Assembly: GCA_017694145.1 (NCBI GenBank)
Contig: JADINF010000133.1
Span: 1 to 5,030, forward strand
Length of the DNA: 5,030 bases
Reading direction: 5' to 3'
From: Candidatus Stercoripulliclostridium pullicola
Lineage (GTDB): Bacteria > Bacillota > Clostridia > Christensenellales > DTU072
Shown here: positions 1 through 5,030 of the stretch, in pieces
Layout: the number at the start of each line of letters is the position of its first letter
Numbering within the stretch: position 1 is the first letter of the stretch
Made by a program: the position numbers and the translations under genes
The notes under the pieces: model-generated
What the model was told of the DNA's origin: nothing
The model's database searches: none
What the model saw: the letters and a program-made list of their open reading frames with translations, nothing else

Positions 1-1
1 G

Positions 2-970
2 TATATGGACGTGATAAGTTTGTACCAGGCGGGTATACACAACGCCGTGGCGTCGATGGGCACCTCGCTCACTACGGAGCAATGTTCCGAGATCAAACGC
101 TACGTTTCGGAGGTATACGTTTGTTTCGACGGCGACGCAGCGGGGCAGGGCGCAACGTGGCGTTCGCTCGATATGCTGAAGGCTACCGGGCTCGAAGTGC
201 GCGTGATGTCGCTTCCCGACGGAATGGATCCCGACGACGTGGTGAACAAGCTTGGCGCGGAAGGCTTCCGCGACCTTATGAAAGCGGCGTTGCCGCTTAC
301 CGAATTCAAGATACGCTCGCTCGCCGCAAGGCAGAATCTCAACACTCTGCACGGTAAAGAGAAATTCGCTCTTTCCACGCTTCCCGTGCTCGAGGCGCTC
401 GATCCCATAGGCAGGGAAACGCATATAGCGCTCGTGTCGGAACTCAGCGGATTAAGTAAAGACAGTATCTCGAATTCGCTGGGAGATTACCGCTCGGATA
501 AAGCTGTTCAGTCGCGGAAAGTCGAAGTTCAGGATGCCGAAACCGCGGTAAAGGAGAATATAAACTCCGCGAATCTGAATATGTGCAGATTTGTGCTTTC
601 GTCCGTGATAGAGGGCAAGCCTTACGTCAGAGTGGGCGATTTCGACGAGGGATATTTTACTCATCCCGTGCACAGAGCGATATACGCATACATAGCCGAG
701 CGTATAGATAAGAAAGATCGTCCGCCGCTCAAAGGCGATCTTTTCGACATTGCGCCCGAAGACCCGGATGAGGTCAACGCCGTAATATCCGCAACGGACG
801 CATTGCCGCAGGACAAGCAGGCGGAATATTACGCGGCGTGTCTTGCGAGGATGCGCGAGAAGAGCCGCAAGGAACGCATAACCGAAATAACCGGTAAGCT
901 CAAGACCGCGGAAGGCGAGTCCAAGAGCCGGCTGGAGCAGGAACTGCTCGAATTATTAAAGAAACATTAA
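2..970 (+). CDS. dnaG: DNA primase DnaG, 5'-truncated by the window edge
   Basis: DnaG makes the short RNA primers for lagging-strand synthesis and works with the replicative helicase DnaB/DnaC at the fork. The reading frame is open from base 2. It enters with YMDV, the tail of the TOPRIM EGYMDV motif whose catalytic Glu lies just outside the window, so the zinc-binding domain and the first half of the polymerase core are missing. What remains is about 322 codons. Counting from the Met at base 5, the metal-binding acidic motif FDGDAAG is visible (Asp42, Asp44), followed by the rest of the helical core. After a polar linker (about residues 155-190) comes a helical helicase-binding C-terminal domain ending in a Lys/Glu-rich helix and ELLKKH. 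The stop TAA lies 24 nt before rpoD, the classic macromolecular-synthesis arrangement. The Met at base 5 is internal, not the start. The identification is secure. It is unknown whether the window edge is a contig edge. Confidence 0.97.
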   Translation, partial: YMDVISLYQAGIHNAVASMGTSLTTEQCSEIKRYVSEVYVCFDGDAAGQGATWRSLDMLKATGLEVRVMSLPDGMDPDDVVNKLGAEGFRDLMKAALPLTEFKIRSLAARQNLNTLHGKEKFALSTLPVLEALDPIGRETHIALVSELSGLSKDSISNSLGDYRSDKAVQSRKVEVQDAETAVKENINSANLNMCRFVLSSVIEGKPYVRVGDFDEGYFTHPVHRAIYAYIAERIDKKDRPPLKGDLFDIAPEDPDEVNAVISATDALPQDKQAEYYAACLARMREKSRKERITEITGKLKTAEGESKSRLEQELLELLKKH

Positions 971-976
971 GTCCAC

Positions 977-984
977 AAAGGAGG
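977..984 (+). promoter_or_regulatory. Strong Shine-Dalgarno site of rpoD
   Basis: AAAGGAGG lies 10 nt before the ATG at 995, in the 24-nt gap after the dnaG stop. It fixes the rpoD start and indicates efficient independent initiation rather than pure coupling to dnaG. I see no hairpin or terminator in the gap, so the two genes are probably cotranscribed. Confidence 0.85.
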
Positions 985-994
985 ATAGCGTCGA

Positions 995-2062
995 ATGTCC
1001 GACAAAGAAACGAAAATCAAGGCAGAAGTTCAGAAGATCGTAGACATCTACAAAGACAAGGCAGACAAAACCGTCAATGAAGAGGATCTTCTCAATAAGC
1101 TCGAAAAGCTCGATCTGGAGCCGCAGGATATCGAAGATATCTATAAAGAACTTGCGGACGCCGGCATAACGGTGGCGGAACAAAGCAGTGCGAAGAACGA
1201 TAAACTTCTGCAAAAAATAATGAACGAAGTCAATATCGACGACTCCGTTAAGATGTATCTTAAGGATATAGGGAGAGTGCCGCTTCTGAACGCTGAAGAG
1301 GAATTGCAGCTTGCCAAAGAAATGGCGGAAGGCAATACGGAAGCGAAGGAAAAACTCATCAACGCCAATTTAAGGCTTGTCGTAAGTATTGCCAAGCGTT
1401 ACGTAGGCAGAGGTATGAGTTTCCTCGATCTCATACAGGAAGGCAATCTCGGACTTATGAAAGCGGTGGACAAATTCGATTACACCAAGGGCTTCAAGTT
1501 TTCTACCTACGCGACGTGGTGGATACGTCAGGCGATAACGAGGTCGATAGCGGATCAGGCGCGCACGATAAGGATACCCGTGCACATGGTGGAAACCATA
1601 AATAAACTTATCAAGATTTCGCGCGCTCTTTTGCAGAAATACGGCAGAGAACCCACCCAGGCGGAGATAGCCGAAGCCATGGGTATTTCGGAAGCGCGCG
1701 TCGTCGAAATACAGAAAATAGCTCAGGATCCGGTTTCGCTCGAAACGCCCATAGGCGAAGAGGACGACAGCCACCTCGGCGACTTCATAGAAGATACTTC
1801 CGCTACGGCGCCCATAGACGCCGCGGAAGCCAATATGCTCAAAGAGCAGGTCAACGAAATACTCGGTACGCTCGCGCCTCGCGAAGCCATGGTGCTGATA
1901 CTTCGCTACGGTCTGCGCGACAACCGTCCGCGCACGCTCGAAGAAGTGGGTAAGGTATTCAACGTCACCCGCGAACGTATCCGTCAGATAGAGGCGAAAG
2001 CGTTGCGCCGTCTCAAACATCCCAACAAGACCAAGAAACTCAGAGATTTCCTCGATAAATAA
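995..2062 (+). CDS. rpoD: Primary RNA polymerase sigma factor RpoD/SigA
   Basis: This is the housekeeping sigma factor (355 aa; B. subtilis SigA is 371), which directs RNA polymerase to -35/-10 promoters. A compact acidic region 1.1 occupies about residues 1-65. Region 1.2 is about 82-112 (DSVKMYLKDIGRVPLLNAEE). Region 2 is about 121-192, with NLRLVVSIAKRY (125-136), the core-binding DLIQEGNLGLMKAVDKFDY, and the -10 recognition/melting helix FSTYATWWIRQAITR (169-183). Region 3 is about 200-275 with the 3.2 finger SLETPIGEEDDSHLGDFIED. Region 4 is about 288-355 with the -35-binding helix-turn-helix TLEEVGKVFNVTRERIRQIE (314-333). Region 1.1 and a full region 4.2 mark it as the primary sigma factor, not an alternative one. 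The SD at 977-984 supports the start. It follows dnaG and precedes trmK by 13 nt. Its conserved -10 and -35 readers justify using the sigma-70 consensus to judge promoters in this window. Confidence 0.99.
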   Translation: MSDKETKIKAEVQKIVDIYKDKADKTVNEEDLLNKLEKLDLEPQDIEDIYKELADAGITVAEQSSAKNDKLLQKIMNEVNIDDSVKMYLKDIGRVPLLNAEEELQLAKEMAEGNTEAKEKLINANLRLVVSIAKRYVGRGMSFLDLIQEGNLGLMKAVDKFDYTKGFKFSTYATWWIRQAITRSIADQARTIRIPVHMVETINKLIKISRALLQKYGREPTQAEIAEAMGISEARVVEIQKIAQDPVSLETPIGEEDDSHLGDFIEDTSATAPIDAAEANMLKEQVNEILGTLAPREAMVLILRYGLRDNRPRTLEEVGKVFNVTRERIRQIEAKALRRLKHPNKTKKLRDFLDK

Positions 2063-2075
2063 CAGGTTTCGGACG

Positions 2076-2726
2076 GTGATAAGGTACGATAAGCGCATAG
2101 ACGCGCTGATTGAGGAATGTTGCGGCGAGGTGCTCGCCGATATAGGGTGCGACCACGGCTATGTAGCCGTGGGCGCAGTGCTTTCCGGGAAAGTAAAACG
2201 AGCCGTGGCTATCGACATAAGCGAAAAAAGTCTGGAAAAGACTCGCTTATTAAGCGAGCAGACGGGCGTCGCGGACAAAGTCAGATGTCTTTGCGGCAAC
2301 GGTTTCGCTCCGCTCGACGAAGACGTCGACGTGGCGGTGATAGCGGGAATGGGCGGCGTCGAAATAATTTCCGTATTGGAAGCGGCGGGCGACAGACTTC
2401 CGGCGAGGCTCGTGCTGTGCCCTCATCAGAACGCTTACGAGCTACGTAGGTGGCTGAACGGTAGATTCCGTATAGTGAAGGACAGAACGGTAGCCGTGGC
2501 AAATAAATATTATCCGATAATAGTTCTCGGAGAGGGCGAAAGCTTTTACGGAGAGGACGAATTTTTTTACGGGAAGAATTCGCCTGCGGGCGACGACTAC
2601 GTTGCAATGCTTAAAGCGCGCAGGAGAGTGCTCGAGGAGCGTTTTTCGATACACGGAATGCATGACGGCAAAATATGCGAGGAATACAAGGAGGTCATAG
2701 CGCAATGCTCAAAGTTAAAGATATAA
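2076..2726 (+). CDS. trmK: tRNA (adenine(22)-N(1))-methyltransferase TrmK
   Basis: TrmK transfers a methyl group from S-adenosylmethionine to N1 of A22 in the D-loop of certain tRNAs; B. subtilis YqfN is the reference. The 216-aa protein has a class I (Rossmann) methyltransferase fold. The SAM-binding motif I is ADIGCDHGY (21-29), an acidic strand-2 end AIDIS follows (45-49), and the family-typical motif IV is IAGMGG (89-94). After it come the LVLCPHQNAYELRRWL segment (112-126) and a helical, charged C-terminus from about 174, as in the family. The start is GTG at 2076, 13 nt after the rpoD stop. No in-frame ATG lies nearby and the N-terminus KRIDALIEECCGEVLADIG aligns with family expectation, so GTG is preferred. 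The SD is weak (CAGG at 2063-2066), suggesting translation coupled to rpoD. Its 3' end overlaps the next gene by 22 nt. Placement directly after sigA matches Firmicutes. Confidence 0.94.
   Translation: MIRYDKRIDALIEECCGEVLADIGCDHGYVAVGAVLSGKVKRAVAIDISEKSLEKTRLLSEQTGVADKVRCLCGNGFAPLDEDVDVAVIAGMGGVEIISVLEAAGDRLPARLVLCPHQNAYELRRWLNGRFRIVKDRTVAVANKYYPIIVLGEGESFYGEDEFFYGKNSPAGDDYVAMLKARRRVLEERFSIHGMHDGKICEEYKEVIAQCSKLKI
2688..2694 (+). promoter_or_regulatory. Shine-Dalgarno site of the Nif3-like gene, inside trmK
   Basis: AAGGAGG lies within the last codons of trmK, 10 nt before the ATG at 2705. It decides the start: the longer in-frame ATG at 2675 lacks such a site and would add ten residues absent from the family. 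The 22-nt gene overlap suggests translational coupling. Confidence 0.8.
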
Positions 2727-3475
2727 CGGCGTTGACAGAGAGGTTCGCGCCGCCTGAATTGCAGGAAGAATACGATAACTGCGGTCTTATGTACGGCGAT
2801 CCCGAAGCGGAGGTGAGCGGCGTTCTCGTCACCCTCGACATTAACGAAAAGGTAGTCGAGGAAGCCGTCCGGAAGGGCGCGAACTACATACTCACTCATC
2901 ACCCCTGCATATTTCCTTCCGTGTCGAAACTCGATCACGGTTTACCCGTCCACCGCGGTTTCGCCGCGGCGATAAGAGCGAATATCGCCGTTTACGCCGC
3001 GCATACGAGCGCCGATTTCGCCGAAGGCGGACTCAACGACGTGCTGATGAAAATACTGGGAGCGGAGGAATTTCATTGTATCGGCGGCGACAGGCGCGCG
3101 CCGCGCATAGGTAAGCTCGCGGAGCCCTGCACACTTAAAAAATTCGTCAAGCGCGTTTCGGAAGCTTTGGGAGACGACCATATCCTTTATTCGGGCGATG
3201 ACGAGAAACTTATAGAAAGTTTCGCGGCGGTCAACGGGGGCGGCGGCAACGAAGAATGTCTGCGCGCGGCTATTAACGCGGGCGCGGACGTTTTTTTGTC
3301 CGGAGATTTCAAATATCACGTTATTAGGTTGGCAAAAGATCTCGGATATGCTATAATAAATTTCGGTCATTTCGAGAGCGAAATGCCCTTTGTGGAAATG
3401 ATGACGGAGTATCTCAAGGTTGCCGGAGTCGAGCGCGTTTTCGGCGCGGAGAGCCTCGAGAAGCCGTATAATTAG
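2705..3475 (+). CDS. Nif3-like dinuclear metal centre protein (YbgI/YqfO family)
   Basis: This is a member of the Nif3/DUF34 family, which forms toroidal hexamers with a two-metal site per subunit. Its physiological role is unsettled; databases often label it 'GTP cyclohydrolase 1 type 2', which should not be taken as proven. The 256-aa protein has the short architecture (E. coli YbgI is 247 aa), without the central PII-like insertion of the ~370-aa B. subtilis type. Probable metal ligands are all visible: His65-His66 in LTHHPCIF, His100 and Asp104 in AAHTSADFAEGG, and His222 with Glu226 in FGHFESE. The N-terminal EEYDNCGLMYGDP (21-33) is the usual family signature. The loop after AAVNGGGG (174-181) corresponds to the second half-domain. 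The start at 2705 is chosen from the AAGGAGG at 2688-2694. The gene overlaps trmK and is followed after 9 nt by the zinc-ribbon gene, a common pairing. A candidate internal promoter sits at 3329-3357. Confidence 0.94.
   Translation: MLKVKDITALTERFAPPELQEEYDNCGLMYGDPEAEVSGVLVTLDINEKVVEEAVRKGANYILTHHPCIFPSVSKLDHGLPVHRGFAAAIRANIAVYAAHTSADFAEGGLNDVLMKILGAEEFHCIGGDRRAPRIGKLAEPCTLKKFVKRVSEALGDDHILYSGDDEKLIESFAAVNGGGGNEECLRAAINAGADVFLSGDFKYHVIRLAKDLGYAIINFGHFESEMPFVEMMTEYLKVAGVERVFGAESLEKPYN
3329..3357 (+). promoter_or_regulatory. Candidate sigma-A promoter inside the Nif3-like gene
   Basis: A -35 box TTGGCA (3329-3334, 5 of 6 consensus bases) is followed by a 17-nt spacer and a perfect -10 TATAAT (3352-3357), which carries the extended TGN element (TGC, 3349-3351). 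An AT-rich stretch (about 3308-3328) lies upstream. Transcription would start near 3364, about 120 nt before the zinc-ribbon ATG at 3485, giving that gene and dapF their own transcript. Caution: the -10 is formed by the codons GCT-ATA-ATA-AAT in a conserved part of the protein, and ATA is the favoured Ile codon here, so a chance match is possible. Confidence 0.5.
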
Positions 3476-3478
3476 GAG
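3474..3478 (+). promoter_or_regulatory. Shine-Dalgarno site of the zinc-ribbon gene
   Basis: AGGAG overlaps the TAG stop of the Nif3-like gene (3473-3475) and lies 6 nt before the ATG at 3485. The stop codon is embedded in the ribosome binding site, so ribosomes ending the upstream gene sit on this site, which favours coupled translation. Confidence 0.75.
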
Positions 3479-3484
3479 TACTTT

Positions 3485-4180
3485 ATGAATATCGAGAAAA
3501 TTCTGGAATATCAGGCGCTGGATCAGGTGATTTACAAAGCCGAAGTCGAGTACGCCAACAGCGACGAGAACAAGAAATATAACGTCTTGCGCAATCGCGC
3601 GAGGGCGTGCTCCGAGCAGCTTATCAAACTCGACCACGAGACCGCGGACATCTTCAAAGAGCTCGATCGCAAAGAAGCGGCGCTTGCCGATTTCAACTCG
3701 GAGATCAAAGCCCGTCCCGCGGCGCCCAAAAATCTCGAACAAGCCGGAAAAAGCGACGACGCGCTCAAGAAACTCGAGGAAGGACTCGCTTCTCTCGAGA
3801 AAGAATGCAACCGCTTATTCAAAAGACTCGAGGAGATCGCGCGCGAATCGCAACAATATTATTCGCAGTTCGTCAAGCTTCGCGGCGAGATAGACGCCGC
3901 CAATAAAGCGCGCAACGAGAAGCGCAAGCAGATACTTTCCGGTATAGCCGAATACGGGTACAAACTCAACGAATTGAAAAACACTCTCGATCCCGCGGAT
4001 CTGGAGATATATCAGAAAGTGCGCATGTCCAAGGTCAAACTGCCTATAGTCGTGGAGCTCAAAGACGGTAACTGCAGAGGTTGCGGCATGCACATAGAAA
4101 CCGAACTTCACGGCAAACTGGTCAACCCGGGCGACATTGCGGAATGTCCCCATTGCAGGAGGATACTTTACCGCAAATAA
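3485..4180 (+). CDS. Coiled-coil protein with C-terminal C4 zinc ribbon (zf-RING_7 / CdsZ-like)
   Basis: The 231-aa protein has the architecture of the C4-type zinc-ribbon family that includes Chlamydia CT398/CdsZ and Helicobacter HP0958/FlgZ. Residues 1-70 are a charged helix that begins NIEKILEYQALDQ, typical of the family. A Pro/Ala-rich break occurs at about 76-81 (KARPAAP), and a second long helix rich in Glu, Lys and Arg runs to about 165, so an antiparallel helical hairpin is expected. The C-terminal ribbon has Cys197-x2-Cys200 and Cys221-x2-Cys224 (CRGC and CPHC), ending in the family-typical RRILYRK. No signal peptide or membrane segment is seen, so it is cytoplasmic. In pathogens relatives act as adaptors for secretion or flagellar proteins. 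In Firmicutes the role is unknown, and no secretion genes are nearby to suggest that one here. It lies 9 nt after the Nif3-like gene. The family call is firm; the function is not. Confidence 0.9.
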   Translation: MNIEKILEYQALDQVIYKAEVEYANSDENKKYNVLRNRARACSEQLIKLDHETADIFKELDRKEAALADFNSEIKARPAAPKNLEQAGKSDDALKKLEEGLASLEKECNRLFKRLEEIARESQQYYSQFVKLRGEIDAANKARNEKRKQILSGIAEYGYKLNELKNTLDPADLEIYQKVRMSKVKLPIVVELKDGNCRGCGMHIETELHGKLVNPGDIAECPHCRRILYRK

Positions 4181-4195
4181 CGACTTCGTCCGACA

Positions 4196-4201
4196 TATAA
4201 T
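4196..4201 (+). promoter_or_regulatory. Possible -10 element upstream of dapF
   Basis: A perfect TATAAT lies in the 44-nt gap between the zinc-ribbon gene and dapF. No recognisable -35 is found at 16-18 nt spacing (the 17-nt position reads GCAAAT) and there is no TGN extension. If used, transcription would begin near 4208, only about 17 nt before the dapF ATG. The element abuts an inverted repeat whose left arm starts at 4200. Weak evidence on its own. Confidence 0.25.
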
Positions 4202-4226
4202 ATACCGCACGGAGAAAGCGGTATAT
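4200..4226 (+). repeat. Perfect 9-bp inverted repeat enclosing the dapF ribosome binding site
   Basis: ATATACCGC (4200-4208) and its exact reverse complement GCGGTATAT (4218-4226) flank a 9-nt loop, ACGGAGAAA. In mRNA this would fold with the GGAG ribosome binding site in the loop and the first two bases of the dapF AUG at the base of the stem. It may modulate translation initiation. Only four T residues follow (4231-4234), inside the coding sequence, so an intrinsic terminator is unlikely. The repeat is seen directly; its function is inferred. Confidence 0.55.
4211..4214 (+). promoter_or_regulatory. Shine-Dalgarno site of dapF
   Basis: GGAG lies 10 nt before the ATG at 4225 and sits in the loop of the 4200-4226 inverted repeat. 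It is shorter than the AAGGAGG sites of rpoD and the Nif3-like gene. Confidence 0.6.
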
Positions 4227-4994
4227 GATATTTTGGAAGATGAACGGACTCGGCAACGATTACATATTCGTAGACGCCGTTAAATGCAGCAGAGACGAGC
4301 TTACAAGGCTCGAAGGCAACTTAAAAACGATAATACCCCGTATATGCGACAGGCATTTCGGCGCGGGCGGCGACGGACTGGTGATAATGTATCCGTCCGC
4401 TGTGGCGGACGTAAGAATGCGGATGTTCAACGCCGACGGCTCGGAAGGCAAAATGTGCGGTAACGCCGTAAGGTGTATAGCCAAATATCTTGTCGACGTG
4501 TGCGGAAGATGCGGCGAGATCGCTATCGAAACGCTTGCAGGGATAAAAACGGTTTCCGTTACGACCGACGCTCTCGGCAAGGTCGTTTCCGCGCGCGCGG
4601 ATATGGGTAAAGTCCGTATCGTCGGGCGCGAAGGCGACGTGGTATTCGTAGACGCCGGCAACCCGCACGCCGTGATCGACGGTAACGTTACGGACGATCT
4701 CGAAATGGCGAGAGCCGCCGAGATATGCAGGCTTCGCGACGTCAACGTCGAAGTGGCGCGAGTAACGAGAGCGCACGCTCTGGAGGTCAGAGTGTGGGAA
4801 CGCGGCAGCGGCGAAACGCTCGCGTGCGGAACGGGAGCGACTGCGGCGGCATACGTATTCGCGTACGAGGGGAAGGTTACTTTCCCCGTTTCCGTGAAGC
4901 TTCCGGGAGGGGTACTTACTGTGGAATATATCGACGGTCGCGTTTACGCGAGCGGCAATGTACAACTGAATTATATAGGAGAACTCAATATATC
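4225..4994 (+). CDS. dapF: Diaminopimelate epimerase DapF, 3'-truncated at the contig end
   Basis: DapF interconverts L,L- and meso-diaminopimelate without a cofactor, supplying lysine and the meso-DAP of peptidoglycan; it is cytoplasmic. The start MIFWKMNGLGNDY is the family N-terminus. The two catalytic cysteines are present: Cys78 in NADGSEGKMCGNAVRC (69-84) and Cys201 in ERGSGETLACGTGA (192-205). The substrate-binding signatures GNPH (145-148) and NVE (174-176) are also visible, as is the two-lobed pseudo-symmetric layout. About 256 genuine codons are present, against about 275 in E. coli. The GNPH-to-NVE segment seems some five residues shorter than in H. influenzae DapF. The last true residues VYASGNVQLNYIGELNI match the final strand of the family, so only a few residues and the stop are missing. 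The frame stays open to base 5030 only because it reads into sequencing adapter from 4995. The gene starts 44 nt after the zinc-ribbon stop and may be controlled by the leader inverted repeat. Confidence 0.95.
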
Positions 4995-5030
4995 CTGTCT
5001 CTTATACACATCTCCGAGCCCACGAGACTT
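4995..5030 (+). other. Untrimmed Illumina Nextera adapter (not genomic)
   Basis: Bases 4995-5013 are CTGTCTCTTATACACATCT, the 19-bp Tn5 mosaic end used in Nextera libraries. Bases 5014-5028 are CCGAGCCCACGAGAC, the read-2 side adapter tail. Together they form the 34-nt sequence that appears when a read runs through its insert. The last two bases (TT) are where an index would begin. This is library sequence assembled onto the contig end and should be trimmed. In the dapF frame it reads CLLYTSPSPRD, a spurious peptide. Confidence 0.98.

Noticed and set aside
803..832. TTGCCG-18-TATTAC in dnaG as an rpoD promoter
   Set aside because: Only four of six matches in each box and no extended -10; no better than chance in this length of sequence.
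1370..2098. Minus-strand open frame opposite rpoD (about 242 codons)
   Set aside because: The plus strand here encodes the most conserved parts of the sigma factor. The antisense translation has no recognisable features and no ribosome binding site that I noticed.
2242..2258. Inverted repeat CTCGCTTA-T-TAAGCGAG within trmK
   Set aside because: It lies wholly within ordinary codons, has no T tract or site context, and short arms of this size are expected occasionally. It may fold in mRNA but no role is supported.
2732..2760. Perfect TTGACA inside the Nif3-like gene as a -35 box
   Set aside because: At 17-nt spacing the sequence is TGAATT, a poor -10, and there is no TGN extension; not a supported promoter.
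2953..2969. CCGCGG repeated around TTTCG in the Nif3-like gene
   Set aside because: Short self-palindromic GC motif from Arg/Gly/Ala codons; no terminator or recognition context.
2942..3742. Long minus-strand open frame (about 266 codons) opposite the Nif3-like and zinc-ribbon genes
   Set aside because: It crosses two well-supported opposite-strand genes and its translation resembles no domain. It is a shadow of their codon pattern.
4394..4411. GC-rich 7-bp hairpin (CGTCCGC/GCGGACG) in dapF
   Set aside because: It is intragenic with no following T run. It falls in a variable coding stretch and is most simply explained by codon choice.
4260..4965. Two overlapping minus-strand open frames opposite dapF
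   Set aside because: The DapF catalytic motifs are on the plus strand, and the antisense frames lack motifs.
4995..5013. A Tn5/IS50 mosaic end suggesting a transposon
   Set aside because: It is followed directly by the Nextera read-2 tail, so it is library adapter rather than an insertion.

Overview
The window is a housekeeping gene cluster from a Gram-positive-type bacterium, read entirely on the + strand. The order is dnaG (3' part), rpoD/sigA, trmK, a Nif3-like gene, a C4 zinc-ribbon coiled-coil gene, and dapF. The order dnaG-sigA followed by trmK and the Nif3-like gene matches the Firmicutes arrangement (B. subtilis has dnaG-sigA-cccA-trmK-yqfO). Strong AAGGAGG-type ribosome binding sites and SigA-like protein sequences agree with this. 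Heavy use of ATA for isoleucine, together with many GCG/CGC/GAC codons, suggests an uncultured clostridial lineage of intermediate GC. That placement is inference, and no genus can be named from the sequence.

Layout: 2-970 is DnaG, entering inside the TOPRIM motif EGYMDV. 995-2062 is the complete primary sigma factor. 2076-2726 is tRNA m1A22 methyltransferase TrmK, with a GTG start. 2705-3475 is a Nif3/YbgI dinuclear-metal protein whose start overlaps the trmK end by 22 nt. 3485-4180 is a coiled-coil/zinc-ribbon protein. 4225-4994 is diaminopimelate epimerase DapF, missing only its last residues. Gaps are 24, 13, overlap, 9 and 44 nt, so the first five genes look like one transcription unit, with dapF attached a little more loosely. 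No stretch longer than 300 bases lacks a gene. I see no tRNA, rRNA, CRISPR array, genomic mobile element or convincing intrinsic terminator.

Regulation visible in the sequence: a near-consensus sigma-A promoter (TTGGCA-17-TGCTATAAT) lies inside the Nif3 gene and could give the zinc-ribbon gene and dapF their own transcript. A perfect 9-bp inverted repeat brackets the dapF ribosome binding site and runs into its start codon, with a TATAAT element overlapping its left arm.

The last 36 bases are not genomic. Positions 4995-5028 match the Illumina Nextera transposase read-2 adapter (Tn5 mosaic end plus tail), and the two final bases fit the start of an index. The window is therefore the end of an assembled contig with untrimmed adapter, and any DapF prediction ending in ...CLLYTSPSPRD is an artefact. 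I found no undescribed system here. The most interesting points are the dapF leader structure, the intragenic promoter, and the pairing of two conserved but poorly understood metal-binding proteins.
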